A stretch of 64,000 nt of DNA from Dryomyza anilis (taxonomy: Eukaryota; Arthropoda; Insecta; Diptera; Dryomyzidae), in the NCBI GenBank assembly GCA_951804985.1, contig OX638133.1:23590963-23654962 (forward strand), written 5' to 3'. Each line of letters opens with the position of its first letter. The first letter of the stretch is position 1. The notes beneath the pieces are model-generated. The model searched no databases. It saw only the letters and a program-made list of their open reading frames with translations, and had not been told where the DNA came from. The position numbers and the translations under genes are program-made. Of the stretch, positions 1-11,617 are shown one piece after another.

Positions 1-1029
1 CACAAAAACCAAAAAAAAAAACCAAAACACCAAGCAAATACAAACATGTAATCATACTTAAATGAAATAAAAAAAAAATAAGAAAAGCAAAAACAAAAAC
101 AAAAAAGCAACAGCAAAACAAAAAATCGAAAAAAAAACAAAAAATAACAAAAGAAAAACAAAAAGATATGTAAAAACACTAAAATAACACAGACAACCCC
201 GTTGCACCGCCCTAGTACAAAATACTAGTTGTATGATATTTATATTTATTTGTTTTGCGTCAGATCTCTCAAATTTTAAGCAATATTCAAAAATTGAGTA
301 TGAGGTTTTTATAAGAATCCCAAAACCATATGAATATTGTAAAATGGTGTCTGATAGCAAAGAAAAAACCTCAGACATTTGCTGCCCAGAAAATGTAATT
401 TGAATAAATTAAAAGTAAGTAATTATTTAAAAGTATAGGTAATATGCGAGTCGTCGGGATTCAAAAATGGCCAAGTCCAATGCTATTATATTATAAAAAA
501 TTAAACGCAAAAACGTGTTTTTATAAATATATTTTTTTTTATTTGTGAGGTAATTTAACATTGAGTGTATAAAAAAATTACATTTTGAAAATATTAAAAA
601 TACAAAAATAGACTTAGCCATTTTTATAAATGACACATCATATATTAAAGATTGCTATGTAATTTCAATCTCAAAAGTATTTATTTCTGAAGACAAACCA
701 AACCTCAATGTTATAACATATATTGTACTCATCAAACAACATATGGTTCATTGATTTGAAACGTATAAAATCTTCATTGAAACCTACAAAAATTAAGTAA
801 TTGGCCCATACGAATAATACAAAACAAATGGATATAGAGTGAATGTTAAACCATGAATTAAAACTTTTCCTAGAGCGTCAATTATTGGCCAAAATATTCA
901 ATTATCTACATAGTCTGGATTTAAGGGTTCATTTTGCACTTAGCGATTCCTTTTTGAGGTATACAGTATTTCTGTAACTTTCAAATACATTATAGACGCC
1001 AGTGTCTGACAGCACTTTGCCACTTCAGC
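1..1029. other. Upstream flank of the pickpocket gene, no gene seen
   Basis: A/T-rich DNA. Positions 60-180 are an A-rich low-complexity tract. Short open frames on the minus strand here are of biased composition (F, L, K, I) and show no domain. The last ~100 bases before 1030 are more mixed in composition and probably hold the 5' UTR of the channel gene; no clear TATA box is seen. Confidence 0.6.
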
Positions 1030-4000
1030 ATGTTCTACCGCAATGAGCTCATTCAGTATCGCCACGTAAAATTCCGCTCCAATGGTTTGCAAATTTTCAC
1101 CAAGGTTCAGACTAGTCTCAAGACAAAGTACAACCAGATACTCCAACATTTAGCCTCGGAAAACTGCAGCATACATGGTCTACACACTGTTGTCAAGTCA
1201 CACGAGCGCCGCTGGCTACGTTTCTTCTGGACCATAGTAGTGCTGATGGCCATCGCAGGCTGTGCCACCATGTACAGCATACTGGCGAAGCGTCATGAGC
1301 GGCAGCTGTTGAAAACCGTGGTGGAAACATCGCAACTACCTATCTACAATATTGATTTTCCCTCTGTGGCAATCTGCACCTGGAATCACGTGAATTGGTT
1401 GCGTGTCAGTGCAGCAGAGGATCGTTTTCTGCCGCCCAAATCGGATACGCGCACACGCTCCGCATTTCGCGAGCTGCTCATCAGCATGGAGGCCCTGGAC
1501 TTTGGCCAATTCGATCAATTTAGCAGCATTGAGTTGCGTCGCAACGATCTGAAAGTCATCGATGACAGCATCAGCATCACAGAGTTGGCGCAGTTTATGG
1601 CCTTTCGCTGCGAGGAGATCTTTGTGGCGGACTCGTGCGTCTTCGATGAGACGCATCATGAATGCTGTAAACTCTTTGTGTTGGAGCGCACCGAACGCGG
1701 TTACTGTCTGGTGTTCAATTCGATGATATCGGAGGAGGCGAAAAAGAAAAAGGTATTGGGTGGAATTTTCAAAAAAGGTGTTTTTTAGATAAAAATTCAA
1801 AATTTTTATTTAGCTCACCGACACACATTATCCGTGGAAGATAAACCGCGCCGGCGAAGGTTCTGGACTGCTGTTCTCGCTGCGCTACAATGAAACGTAT
1901 CAGCGTCCGGGCAACACAATTCCATTTGCATTGAATGTGGGTAGACAAAAATTCGGAGTTATTCTTCAGAAATTCGATTTTCGATCGAATTTAAAACTGA
2001 ATCTTTTACACAAAGAATTCGATTGAAATTATATATTTTGTTTTGAAAAGTAGCGTTTTGAAACAGCAAAAAACAAATTCGAAATCGAATCACACAGAAT
2101 AGAGATTTGTTGCGCAAACCAACATTTAGCCCAACCAACTTATTCGGTCCTCTCAACAGCTAAGTTGTAGTTTGTTCTGCAACCAATTTCGAACTCTTTC
2201 AGAACAATTTAGTACAGATTTAGAACCATTAGGAGTGTGTATAGACTCAAGTGTATAGGCTAATAGCAGTTCCGCCAGCAATATTGTAAACCATTCGGTT
2301 TAATCGAATGAAGTTAGTTGTTACAACTAACTTTTTAATTCTTCCAACCTCATGCCAAAAGAAGATTTTTCTGTGTGATCGCATTGAAATTAGAATACGG
2401 TGCTGTATACAATATTGGTATTTTGAATTATATTTTTTTTATTCATAGCTCATGATCAAGGAACCCCATGTTTGGACCTATCCACGCTCTCTGATCATCT
2501 ATCCGAACACCCACAATTATGTCACGATGCAGCCACACATGACGGTGACCTCCAACAATACGCGCCGCATGAAACCGAACAAACGTCTGTGTCTCTTTGA
2601 GGTAAATTGTTAAAAATTCATAGTATTTAATTCTGAAATTCTTCAATAATATTTTATTATCAAAATTATGCATTTTAAAGTTTAAATACCAAGGACTTTT
2701 AGCCAAATGAATAAAGGTTTCGATTTTAGTTTTCTCCATCGTTTTGGTTAATTTTTCGAGTTCCAAGTTTCGGTTTCTATATCGATTATTGTTTCTCATT
2801 TAAATTTTTATAACAGCACGATTTCAGTATTCCGGTTCCAAATTACGGTTTCGAATTCGGTTCGAACTTTAAAGTTAATTTTTGTGCATATTTTTAATAT
2901 TTTGAAATGTATGATGTCAAATAATGATGTCAATCGATAGGTGCTTCAAAAACAGACAACTAATGCCTTTACTCCACTATTTTATCTTTTACTAATAAAG
3001 AGTTATAGCTAAAAAAACGAAAAAATTTGAAAATCTTGTCATGCCAAAAGGGCGAATCTTTTCGTTTTTTTGCCATAACTCTTGATTGATGCAAGATAAA
3101 GTAGTGATGTGAAAGCATTTATTGTTTGATTTTAAAGCACCTATGGATTGGCATCATTATTTAAAAATAATTAGTCAAATGATAAAAATTGAAAAAAATA
3201 TTTGAAATAATGATTATGATCGATAGGTGCTTAAAAAACAAACAGTTAATGCCTTTACATCACTATTTTATCTTATACCAATAAAAAGTTATAGAAAAAA
3301 AACGAAAAGATTCGCCCTTTTGGCAAGACAAGATTTTCAATTTTTCGAATTCGCTCTTTTGTCTTTTGTGACTAGAATTATAAAATTAAACAGTTTCGAA
3401 CAAATATCTGTTTCAATCGCTGTAGAAAACCCTCTTTAACTTACAGGATGAAAAGAGCAAAACATACTTAAGTCCACATGGTTTGCCCTATAATCTCTGG
3501 AACTGTCGTACGCACTGCAAGCAGGAGTATTTGATAAATGTTTGCAATTGCACTATACCGCTTTTCTTTCCTGATACAGGTGCGTATAAAATTAATATTT
3601 ACACCTTAGATATAGCATTTTTAAATATATTTTCCTAAATAGTACCCAAGCAACCGGAATGCAAGGCCTCCGACTATTTTTGCATCTATCAAAACAGAGG
3701 TTTGTTTGTCTTTAATTTAAGTTGAAAAAATATTTTATAAATTATTTTTTTTTCTAATAGATATTTTCAGCTATGTCAAGTTGCCGCGGCAGGATGAATA
3801 CATTGAGGATGTGCGTCGTGGTATGTTTTGCGATTGCATTAACAGCTGCGAATCCATTATTTATTTACTGACATACAATGCAAATTTGCTGAAAAAGTAA
3901 GTACACGTAAGAGGTCATAATTTGAAAATGTTTTAATGTGTTTTAAACAAATTAGGCCCAATCAAAGTTATCCTATAATTAATTTTGATATCTACTTTGG

Positions 4001-4433
4001 ACGTACTACCATGACCAGATATGCTACCATGTTGGAATACACGTTTATGGATCTTATAGGTGCGAGGCATTATTTTAAAACGTTTTATAATACAGAAACT
4101 TTATTTATGATTTCTGTATTACTTTTTATTTTCTTTTAAATGATATCATTTTAATCGAATAGGTATCGAATCAAAATAAATTTTTTAATACTTTTTTTTA
4201 AATTTATTTAAAAATTTTAAATTTTAATCTCAGCTAATTTTGGCGGCATCATGGGACTTTTTCTGGGCGCATCCGTGCTAAGTTTCGCCGAGGTCGCCTA
4301 CTTGATAATCAAAATGCTGCTGTTGACGTTCAGAGAGAGACAACAAGTGAGACAAGAGCTTAAAAATATTAAATGCAAACATTTGCGCCGAAATAGGCCA
4401 ACCAAAAATCTCAAAAAAAGTCTACATATTTAA
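1030..4433 (+). CDS. DEG/ENaC sodium channel subunit, pickpocket family
   Basis: Amiloride-sensitive-type cation channel subunit of the plasma membrane; pickpocket proteins act as trimers in sensory and epithelial cells. I assemble eight exons: 1030-1752, 1814-1936, 2449-2601, 3447-3579, 3643-3699, 3761-3896, 3956-4059, 4234-4433. All phases agree and give 542 residues, a normal family length. Seen in the protein: the N-terminal gating motif SIHGL, TM1 (FFWTIVVLMAIAGC), a large extracellular loop with paired cysteines (WNCRTHC, CNCTIPLFF, CDCINSC), and TM2 with the selectivity-filter pattern GLFLGAS (G-x-S) followed by VLSFAE. The start is the first ATG of exon 1; an upstream 5' UTR exon is possible because cttcag lies just before it. 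The donor of intron 2 (GTGGGT at 1937) is the one keeping frame. Introns 2 and 3 carry transposon copies. Which ppk paralogue it is, I cannot say. Confidence 0.93.
2091..2377 (+). mobile_element. MITE with CACACAGA ends, copy 1 (in ppk intron 2)
   Basis: It begins CACACAGAATAGAGATTTG and ends GATTTTTCTGTGTG, so the ends are inverted (CACACAGA). Interior landmarks shared with the other copies: ACTTATTCGGT, GCAACCAATTTCGAACT, AGGAGTGTGTATAGACT, GTTACAACTAACTTTTT and CTTCCAACCTCATGCCA. The flanks ATCGAAT and ATCGCAT resemble a 7-bp imperfect target duplication. There is no coding capacity. Confidence 0.8.
2920..3392. mobile_element. Palindromic element with ATCGATAGGTGCTT arms, copy 1 (partial, in ppk intron 3)
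   Basis: It contains ATCGATAGGTGCTT, then ACTATTTTATCTT and the GCCAAAAGGGCGAATC block, followed by the inverted form back to AAGCACCTAT near 3145. A second half-unit lies at 3220-3390. The same modules occur at 25743, 30733 and 55422. The outer ATATCGTCAC ends are missing here, so this copy is truncated. Confidence 0.7.
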
Positions 4434-4453
4434 TTGCATCAATTAAAACATTT

Positions 4454-4459
4454 AATAAA
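4454..4459 (+). terminator. Polyadenylation signal AATAAA of the ppk gene
   Basis: AATAAA lies 20 bases after the channel stop codon and is the first canonical signal downstream. A more distal signal is possible. Confidence 0.55.
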
Positions 4460-4580
4460 AGCCTAAAAAAATCTATATTTATTTTCCGAGTTCAATATAA
4501 ATTAAAATCGAGTAAAGTAAGAAAATTTTAATAGTTGGTGTAAGAATTATGAAAGATATAGCGGACAAACGAGACACATA

Positions 4581-4886
4581 CACAAAGAAAAATCTTCTTT
4601 TGGCATGAGGTTGGAAAAATCAAACGGTTAGTTGTACCAACTAACTTCATTACGTTGAATCGAATTTTCTACAAATTTGCTGTCGGTACTGCCATTAGCC
4701 CATATACCTTAAATTTTAGTCTATACACACGTTCCTAATCTGTACTAAATTGTTCTTAAATAGTTCGAAATTGGTTGCATTACAAACTACAACTCTATTT
4801 TGACAATAACAACCGACTAAGCGGTGGAGAGAAACCGAATAAGTTGGTTGGGCAAGAGTTGGTTGACGCAACAAATCTCTATTTTG
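4581..4886 (-). mobile_element. MITE with CACACAGA ends, copy 2
   Basis: Reverse-orientation copy. It starts with CACAAAGAAAAATCTTC (the 3' end of the family inverted) and runs to GCAACAAATCTCTATTTTG. It lies about 150 bp beyond the ppk stop and keeps the AACCGACTAAGCGG and CAACTAACTTCAT modules. Confidence 0.75.
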
Positions 4887-5322
4887 ATTGCGGTTACTTT
4901 TTAATGTGGTCCAGAGGTCTTCAGGGTTATCTAATTCTGAGAACAATTGAAAACTTGCAATGTTGAAAGAATTTCGTTTCATTTAATGGGTAAGTATACC
5001 GAATTTCGATTTGTTTTTCATGCACCACAAATCGTTTCGTGGGAAAAACGTTATTTTTATATATTTGAGCAATAATGTTTACTTCGGGCGGTATAAAAAA
5101 AAATTCACCCGTAGATGTCAGTGTTTTATGAGTTATTTCAATATAAGTGTTCGAATCACAGGTCACAATCTATCTATTTCCTGTGACAGATAGCGTAGTT
5201 ATATAAGTAATCTAAATTAAAAGTTTCAGTACTCTAGCTTTTTTAGTTTTTCGGTAATTATGATTTCAACAAACATCTTTAAATGGACTCAGAATATCAT
5301 GCTGATCAAGAATATATATACA

Positions 5323-5633
5323 TATAGATTCGTTTCGCCAACCAAATTTTTGCCCTACAAACTTTTTCGGTTCACTCAACCGCTTAGTTGGTTCATGTAG
5401 TCAAACATTAATGAGTTGTAGTTTGGAATACAACCAATTTCGAACAATTTTAGAACACCTTGGTTTGAGTATAAGAGAACACTTTGGTTTGAGCTAATAT
5501 TTCAACAGCCAACCGAATATGACAGTTCCGCCAATAAATGTGTAGAAAATTCGTTTTAACCGAATGAAGTTGGTTGTTACAACTTACTTTTTCATTCTTC
5601 CAACCTCATGACAAAAGAGGATTTTTCTGTGTG
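5323..5633 (+). mobile_element. MITE with CACACAGA ends, copy 3
   Basis: Same modules in the same order (CGCCAACCAA, CAACCGCTTAGTTGG, CAACCAATTTCGAAC, CTTCCAACCTCATG), ending GGATTTTTCTGTGTG. The 5' end is degenerate. Confidence 0.75.
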
Positions 5634-5689
5634 TACTTTTCATACCGACTATGCTTCCTCCGGGGTGTTATCAACGGCGTAACAAACTC

Positions 5690-5959
5690 ACGGAGTAGAG
5701 ATTTGTTCCACCAACCAACTGTTTGCCCAAACAACTTATTCAGTTCTCTCAACCGCTAAGTCAAAATAAAAAGAGTTGTACTTGGTAATGCAAGCAATTT
5801 CGAACTGTGTTAAAACCATTTAGTACCATAGGGAGTGTGTATAGACTAAAATTTCAAGTATATATATATAGAAAATTTAAGTTAATCAAATGAAGTCTAT
5901 TGCTACAACTAATTTTTTTCGTTCTTCCAACCTCATGCCAATGGATGATTTTTCTGTGT
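5690..5959 (+). mobile_element. MITE with CACACAGA ends, copy 4
   Basis: It follows copy 3 by about 55 bp in the same orientation. It starts GAGTAGAGATTTGTT and ends GATTTTTCTGTGT. It keeps AGGGAGTGTGTATAGACT and the CTTCCAACCTCATGCCA block. Confidence 0.75.
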
Positions 5960-6777
5960 TTATCCTTTCACTCTTAGTATAGAGTATAACTACTTTTGTT
6001 TCGTCTCATCTTTTGAATACCTATCATATTTCTCATAAAATCAATAGAAAAAAAAAACTATTAACATTATTAGATGAAATATTTTCAATTAAAACCCATT
6101 TCAATTCGTGTCCTATAACTAAAATTCAAATGACCTCATTTGATCGTAAAATTAGAATAAAAAATCAGCTAATTCGTGGCTGTCACGTCGTAACGCCTAA
6201 ATGGTTTCGAAAATGTTTTGGTATCACACATCGGCACATGTACGACGCACGTTTCAAATTAAGCAACGACTGCTGCCGTCCATCGTCTGCCCTATGCGTT
6301 TCTGTTCATGAATATCAATAGTTAGAAAGGACTTCGATTAAATTCAATATGAGGCCGGTAACATTTGCGCTTTATTGTTATTGACAATTTAAGTCCTGCC
6401 TAGTCCTGCCGAATCCTACCGAGAAGTTGCAGTGACAGCAACAGTCAGTGTCGCACACACACACATACAAATATATAAAAAAAATGTTATTGAAGACATC
6501 AATAATAATTAGTAGCTGGGTTTATGTTGTCCAAAAGGTCAACTGCACTGTAGGCCTTAAATTTTAATCAAATGCTACAATTAATTCTGATCCTACGCAG
6601 TTTTCTATATGCTGAGTATTAAGCAGTACCAAGTAATTAATAAACACTGCTATCGATTTAATTGATTTTCGAATATATTGAAATAAGTTACAAAAATTGT
6701 TGAACGATTTGTTCTATTTAATCAACACAGGAATTAATAGTAAAATATTTAATTTTCAATATATTTATAAATTTCTA
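5960..6777. other. Non-coding stretch between MITE copies
   Basis: Unique-looking A/T-rich DNA. An open frame at 6013-6321 has no recognisable domain and no splice or promoter support. There is a short (CA)n run near 6455-6470 and a small direct repeat (AGTCCTGCC) at about 6393-6410. I see no gene. Confidence 0.5.
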
Positions 6778-7006
6778 CACACAGAATAGAGATTTGTTGC
6801 GCCAACCAATTCTTTTTTCATCCAACTTATTCGGTTCTCTTAACCGCTTAGTCCGTTGTTATTGTCAAAATAAAATGAGTTGTAGTTTGTACTGCAACCA
6901 ATTTCGAACTGTTTTAGAATATTTTAGTACAGATTTTGAACTATTAGGAGTGTGTATAGACTAATTTGCATGTTTATAGACTAATATGGCAGTTCCGCCA
7001 GCAAGT
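6778..7006 (+). mobile_element. MITE with CACACAGA ends, copy 5 (3' truncated)
   Basis: It starts CACACAGAATAGAGATTTG and keeps modules up to GGCAGTTCCGCCAGCAA, then loses the 3' third, including the CTTCCAACC block and the 3' inverted end. Confidence 0.75.
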
Positions 7007-7475
7007 TTTTACTGCGGTTATTTAAATAAAAAAAATGATACTTCGTTTCTGGAATTTTGACATTTATTAATCTCTATCTAAATAAAAGTAACGCAATTTT
7101 CAATTTTTTTTAATTTATTTAAAATTTGATAAAAATTAAAAAAAAAAGTTCGGAAAACTAAAAAGTTTAGATTGTTTACTGATATCTACGATTAACCGAA
7201 TTCTGTCATAAACTTTTGTAATTTCTTGCCTGAGGGAAGTGACAATTATCTGAAATTACCTATCAAGTGACTGGTGAATATTAGAATTGACACTGTTCCG
7301 GTCGAAAGATACGCAGAAAAAAAGAATCATTATATATGTATTGTGCTCGGTTCCATTGGTACCAACTAAGATATGGATCTTGAAAACCAGCTCTGCGATG
7401 TGTCTAAAGGTTTACATGAGGTGTTAATTTGTCCGTGTTCAAGTTGCTGGTTGGTTTTATATAAAATTGGCAGGA

Positions 7476-7767
7476 CTAGCCGCGGTAACTCAGTGGTTAG
7501 TGCGTTGAACTGCGAGCCGAAAGGTCCCCGGTCCAAGCTGGACTGGGGCTAACAACTTCTTTCATAGAAACATTTTTCTATAAAGCGCTACCTCTCGTCA
7601 GTAAATGGCAAACCTACGAGAATAAAACATTGCCTATGAAAAGCTCGTACCCGCCGTTCGGATTCGGCAATAAACTGTAGGTCCCACCACTTTGAGTACA
7701 AATATAACACGCAGAGCTCAAAATGGTGAGAGAGCTCGGCCGAAGGACTGTAGCGCCAAACTATTGT
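7476..7767 (+). mobile_element. tRNA-derived SINE, copy 1
   Basis: The head is tRNA-like: TAACTCAGTGG matches an RNA polymerase III A box, and the GGTCCCCGGTCCAAGC region is a decayed B box at tRNA spacing. The body includes TTCATAGAAACATTTTTCTA, CGTTCGGATTCGGCAATAA and TGGTGAGAGAGCTCGGCCGA. It ends CTGTAGCGCCAAACTATTG. About 290 bp. Confidence 0.85.
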
Positions 7768-7799
7768 AGGACTAGGACCATAGTTGCCAGTTTTGCTGG

Positions 7800-8217
7800 G
7801 AAAATACAGCTTTTGAGAAATTTCTGTCACTGTGGGAGAATTATTTTCCCACCGTCATTTTCACAATTTATCCCACACAAAATCTGTCAATAAGTCGAAT
7901 TTATTTTTAGAGATAACTTTAAATTTTCTCTGATTATCCGTCATTATATTATATAATTATTAAAATAAAATAAATTTACTACATTTGTAAATATTTCATT
8001 ATTTTATACTGAGAAATTTCGCAGAAAATTGTATGAATTTGAGGTACGGTGGGATTTGGTGGGAAATTGTGAGAATTTGTGGTACGGTGGGATTTTGAGG
8101 GATTTGGTGGGAAATGGTGGGAAATGTGAGAATTTGTGGTACGGTGGGATATTGTGAGAATTGCATGAGGAAAAAAAGTATTTCGTGTGAGAATTTTATC
8201 TGTCAACCGTGACTAGG
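7800..8217. repeat. GTACGGTGGGA short tandem repeats and inverted counterpart
   Basis: GGTACGGTGGGA recurs at about 8043, 8081 and 8138 within a GTGAGAATTTGTGG context. TCCCACCGTCATTTTCACA near 7848 is the inverted form. This looks like a decayed inverted-repeat element next to the SINE; there is no coding. Confidence 0.5.
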
Positions 8218-8657
8218 ACTGCTTAATTATCTCCGAAGTATTTTAAGCAAATATCCACATCTATTTTAGCCAATACACACACCTGCAATTAAATCTAAAA
8301 CTGCATTTTTCGAATTTCGGAGCACTACCATTCTTTTTGCAACTTTAGAATTCGAATTTCTTTTTAATTAAAAAAAAATATTTAATTTATATAGAAATTT
8401 TAAAAATACAAAATTATAATTTAAAATTATAAAAAAATTTTGAATTATTTTCAAGTAAATTAAAAAAAAATCACTAACTTTATGTGCAACTGCAATATCG
8501 ATTCGAAACTTGAAATTTGATTGAATAAAACACATTTCTCGTACACCATGAAAAGAGAACGTTTACGAAAATGTTTATGCTCTGTAGAAAATATTCCAAT
8601 AAATTTAATTAAACTTTGAAATCATACGGCAAGTTTTTCAGACACATTTTTAAATTA
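8218..8657. other. A/T-rich non-coding stretch
   Basis: Poly-A/T-rich sequence with no repeat structure or reading frame that I can support. Confidence 0.5.
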
Positions 8658-8900
8658 AGGGTGTGTGCGAGTTCGACTGAATTGCTGACTGAACTAAATT
8701 GTACGGATTTTCATTCGATCGCCATTCAATAACCGGTAATGGTTAAAGTCCCCAATAAATTGATTATCATATGCCTGTTTTCTGTCTTCCAATTTAGTTA
8801 AATTTAGTTTGCTCGAAAATTTGCTTAATTGAAAAGTAAACGCTGCATTACCGACAAAATTTAGTTTAGTCAGCAATTTAGTCGAACTCGCACACACCCT
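8658..8900. mobile_element. MITE, 243 bp, AGGGTGTGTGCGAGTTCGAC inverted ends
   Basis: The left end AGGGTGTGTGCGAGTTCGAC is matched by the inverted right end (GTCGAACTCGCACACACCCT), and the symmetry continues inward through AATTGCTGACT and AACTAAAT. There is no coding capacity and no convincing target duplication. Confidence 0.85.
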
Positions 8901-9065
8901 AAAATTATTTTAACCCAGATGTCATCATGTCAAAAATATTAAAATTTACATTTTAACCGACTACTGAATGTCTTTGTGTCTATAAAATTTAAAGACATTC
9001 CGCCTTTTTGAGTAGCAAATATTAGACGTTTTAAAAATGAGAACATACAGACATAAAAAATCACC

Positions 9066-9472
9066 AAAAATTTCACCAACTACATGGATTCATAATATTG
9101 ATGAATTCAATCATTGAATTAAAATCGTATTTTTCAAGTGTTTTGCATTTTCAATATTTTTTAACATCAAATTTCAAAAACAAATTTGTCTCCATTTACA
9201 CATTTATGTATTTTTAATTTTTATAAAATTAATATTTAATTGCTAATTATCCATTGCATCATATTAATTAATAAGTGTACATCATATTGATGAATTTTGT
9301 TCATCAAACCATATTAATTTAATTATCATAATTCGTATAAGAATTGTAAATACGTAAATATGTAAATGGAGACAAATTTTTGTTTGACATTTGATGTTAT
9401 AAAAAATATTAAAAGTGAAAAACATAAAATCATCAATATTATGAACACTGATTGTTGGTGAAATTTTATTTT
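9066..9472. mobile_element. Palindromic element, about 400 bp
   Basis: The outer arms AAAAATTTCACCAACTACAT and TGTTGGTGAAATTTT are inverted. Inner pairs also match: ATTCATAATATTGATGA with TCATCAATATTATGAAC, and AATTTGTCTCCATTTACA with GTAAATGGAGACAAATT. Likely a non-autonomous DNA transposon. Confidence 0.65.
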
Positions 9473-9499
9473 TGTATTTTTAAACTAAGTATAACATTG

Positions 9500-9806
9500 T
9501 AGCCGCGGTAGCTCAGTGGTTAGTGCGTTGGACTGCGAGCCGAAAGGTCCCCGATTCAAGCCTGGACTGGGGCTAACAACATATTTTCATAGAAACATTT
9601 TTCTATACCGCGCTTCTTCTCGTCAGTAAATGGCAATCCTACGAGAGTAAAACCATTGCCTATGAAAAAGCTCTCACCCGCCGTTCGGATTCGGCAATAA
9701 ACTGTAGGTCCCACCACTTTGTGTACAAATATAACACGCACAGCTTAAAATGGTGAGAGAGCTCGGTCGAAGTTCTATACAGGACTGTAGCGCCAAACTA
9801 TTATTA
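9500..9806 (+). mobile_element. tRNA-derived SINE, copy 2 (best preserved 5' half)
   Basis: It begins AGCCGCGGTAGCTCAGTGG (A box) and has a GATTCAAGCC B box, followed by the complete body with CGTTCGGATTCGGCAATAA. It ends GTAGCGCCAAACTATTATT. The 3' tail is a short TTA-type repeat rather than poly(A). Confidence 0.88.
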
Positions 9807-10610
9807 TATAACCTTGAAAATATGGATAGCAGGGTTTCATAATGAAATTTTGTGTCATATTTGTTTTCAGAAACCAGCCAAAATTAAAATTTTCATTAAC
9901 CATGTATGCCGATATCCAAATGCCAACATGTTGGCAATTTTTAGAACTTTGCCATATCGAAAAACATCAAATTTGAGACATTTTCAAACATGAAACTGAC
10001 ACAAAATGATATAGTGAAAACCAAGCTTTAGTATATTTTAACAATGATATATGCAAATACTTAACAAAGATGATATATTATATGTGTTAATCATCTTTTT
10101 TTAGTGCATAATTAAAATTGGATTATATAAAAAAAATATCTCGTACAAAGCCAAACTATTTTGAAGAATTATTCCAACAATAAGCGATTTATCTCATAAT
10201 TTATAAACGTTAAATTAATTTTTACGATTATGTAAACTTTGTAATAAAAATAAAAAAAAAAAAAAATAGTTTATTAATTTTTTCGCTGGAACCTTTTCGA
10301 ATTCAAGAGCAAATTCGAAATTCTAACGGTTCTTCGCCTCGCTTATACTCCCTCAAAAATGTTCGTCATAAACGTATTTAATATTTGCACTTAAAAAAAC
10401 AAAAAATTTAAATCGCTTGGAACTCGATAAATCCATTGAAATCCATATCAATGAATGTTTAATCAAAATAATGAATTTGTTTATTCCAAATTATTTAAAT
10501 TTAAAATCTGGAACTGAAATTTATTTATGACTTTTTTTGAAAGTTTTCCTATAAAAATAAATGTCATAAAGCTAAACATTAAAATAATCTTCATTTTAAT
10601 ATTATCTATA
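9807..10610. other. A/T-rich non-coding stretch
   Basis: No gene, repeat array or element end is seen. Some poly-A runs lie near 10250-10266. Confidence 0.5.
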
Positions 10611-10618
10611 ATTACATG

Positions 10619-11232
10619 CAGTGTTCACATTTTGCGCCAATGCAAAAGGAGTAGATTTTAAAAATTTGGGGTGTAGAAATGAGTAAAGGGGAGTAGAATT
10701 GAAAATATTGCAAAATGTAGTAGCAAATTTAATATACGAGTAAATTAAATGGAAAGGGAGTAGAAATATGCATTAGTGTATTAGATTCAAATAAATTAAA
10801 AGATATGTTAATTTTAACATTTTTATTCATTCCTGATTTTATGGATTTTTCTATAATACCGATGTATACAGGGTGGTCTATTCTAGAGTTGGGGTGTATC
10901 TGGAACATCCATTAAAATATATGGTGTTTTCCAAATAGAATTTATATAAGTCGAAACAAACGTACATTTAATTAAAACTTCTACAATTTAAAGACCATGG
11001 CAAATATATTAAATTATTTTACAGATAATTGACCATAGTTATTAGGAATATTATAATATTGACAATTTATTTGGGGCGCAAAAAATCGTTCAATGTAAGC
11101 AACTTTTGCAAAGGGAGTATATTTCAGTAAAAGGAGTAGAAAATACTGCTACCGGAGTAGAGGAGTAGATTTAAAAAAAATACAAATGAAATGGAGTAGA
11201 TCTACTCCGATCGGAGTAGAATGAGAACACTG
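10619..11232. mobile_element. hAT-like non-autonomous element, 614 bp, with 8-bp target duplication
   Basis: The ends CAGTGTTCACATT and AATGAGAACACTG are inverted with one or two mismatches. The 8-mer ATTACATG flanks both sides exactly (10611-10618 and 11233-11240). The interior is built of GGAGTAGA-type motifs with no transposase. An 8-bp duplication and CA..TG ends are hallmarks of hAT elements. Confidence 0.9.
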
Positions 11233-11495
11233 ATTACATGCCATAGATTTTATGGATTCATGGATACACTCAAAATAAAAATTTGCAACAGTAGCAAAGC
11301 AAGCTGATAAAATATCAAAAATGTTTGCTGAAAAGTGGAAAGCGCCAGATTTTACTGAAACAGCAAATGAAAGTTTGTTATTTTGAATAACTTTTTATAT
11401 GTTATTAGAGAAGACTGTTTAACTATTTTATCTAAAAAAGATTGTATACAAATATTTTTTTTTTGTTTCATTTATATTTTGATCTTTTTATATTG

Positions 11496-11617
11496 TAGCG
11501 TCGGTAGCTCAAGGTTAATGCGTTGTACTGCGAGCCGAAAGGTCCCTGGTTCAAGCCTGGACTGTGGCTAACAACATCTTTTCATAGAAACATTTTTCAA
11601 TACCGCGCTACCTCTCT
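11496..11617 (+). mobile_element. tRNA-derived SINE, copy 3 (3' truncated)
   Basis: It starts TAGCGTCGGTAGCTCAAGG and has a GGTTCAAGCC B box closest to consensus among the copies. The body stops after TACCGCGCTACCTCTC. Confidence 0.85.

Noticed and set aside
1336..1800. 154-codon minus-strand frame
   Set aside because: Antisense shadow of ppk exon 1.
6013..6321. 102-codon frame between MITE copies
   Set aside because: No recognisable domain or splice support, and composition like the surroundings.
9500..9575. Genuine tRNA gene
   Set aside because: The head looks tRNA-like but is repeated five times with a common non-tRNA body, and the arms do not pair well; better explained as a SINE.
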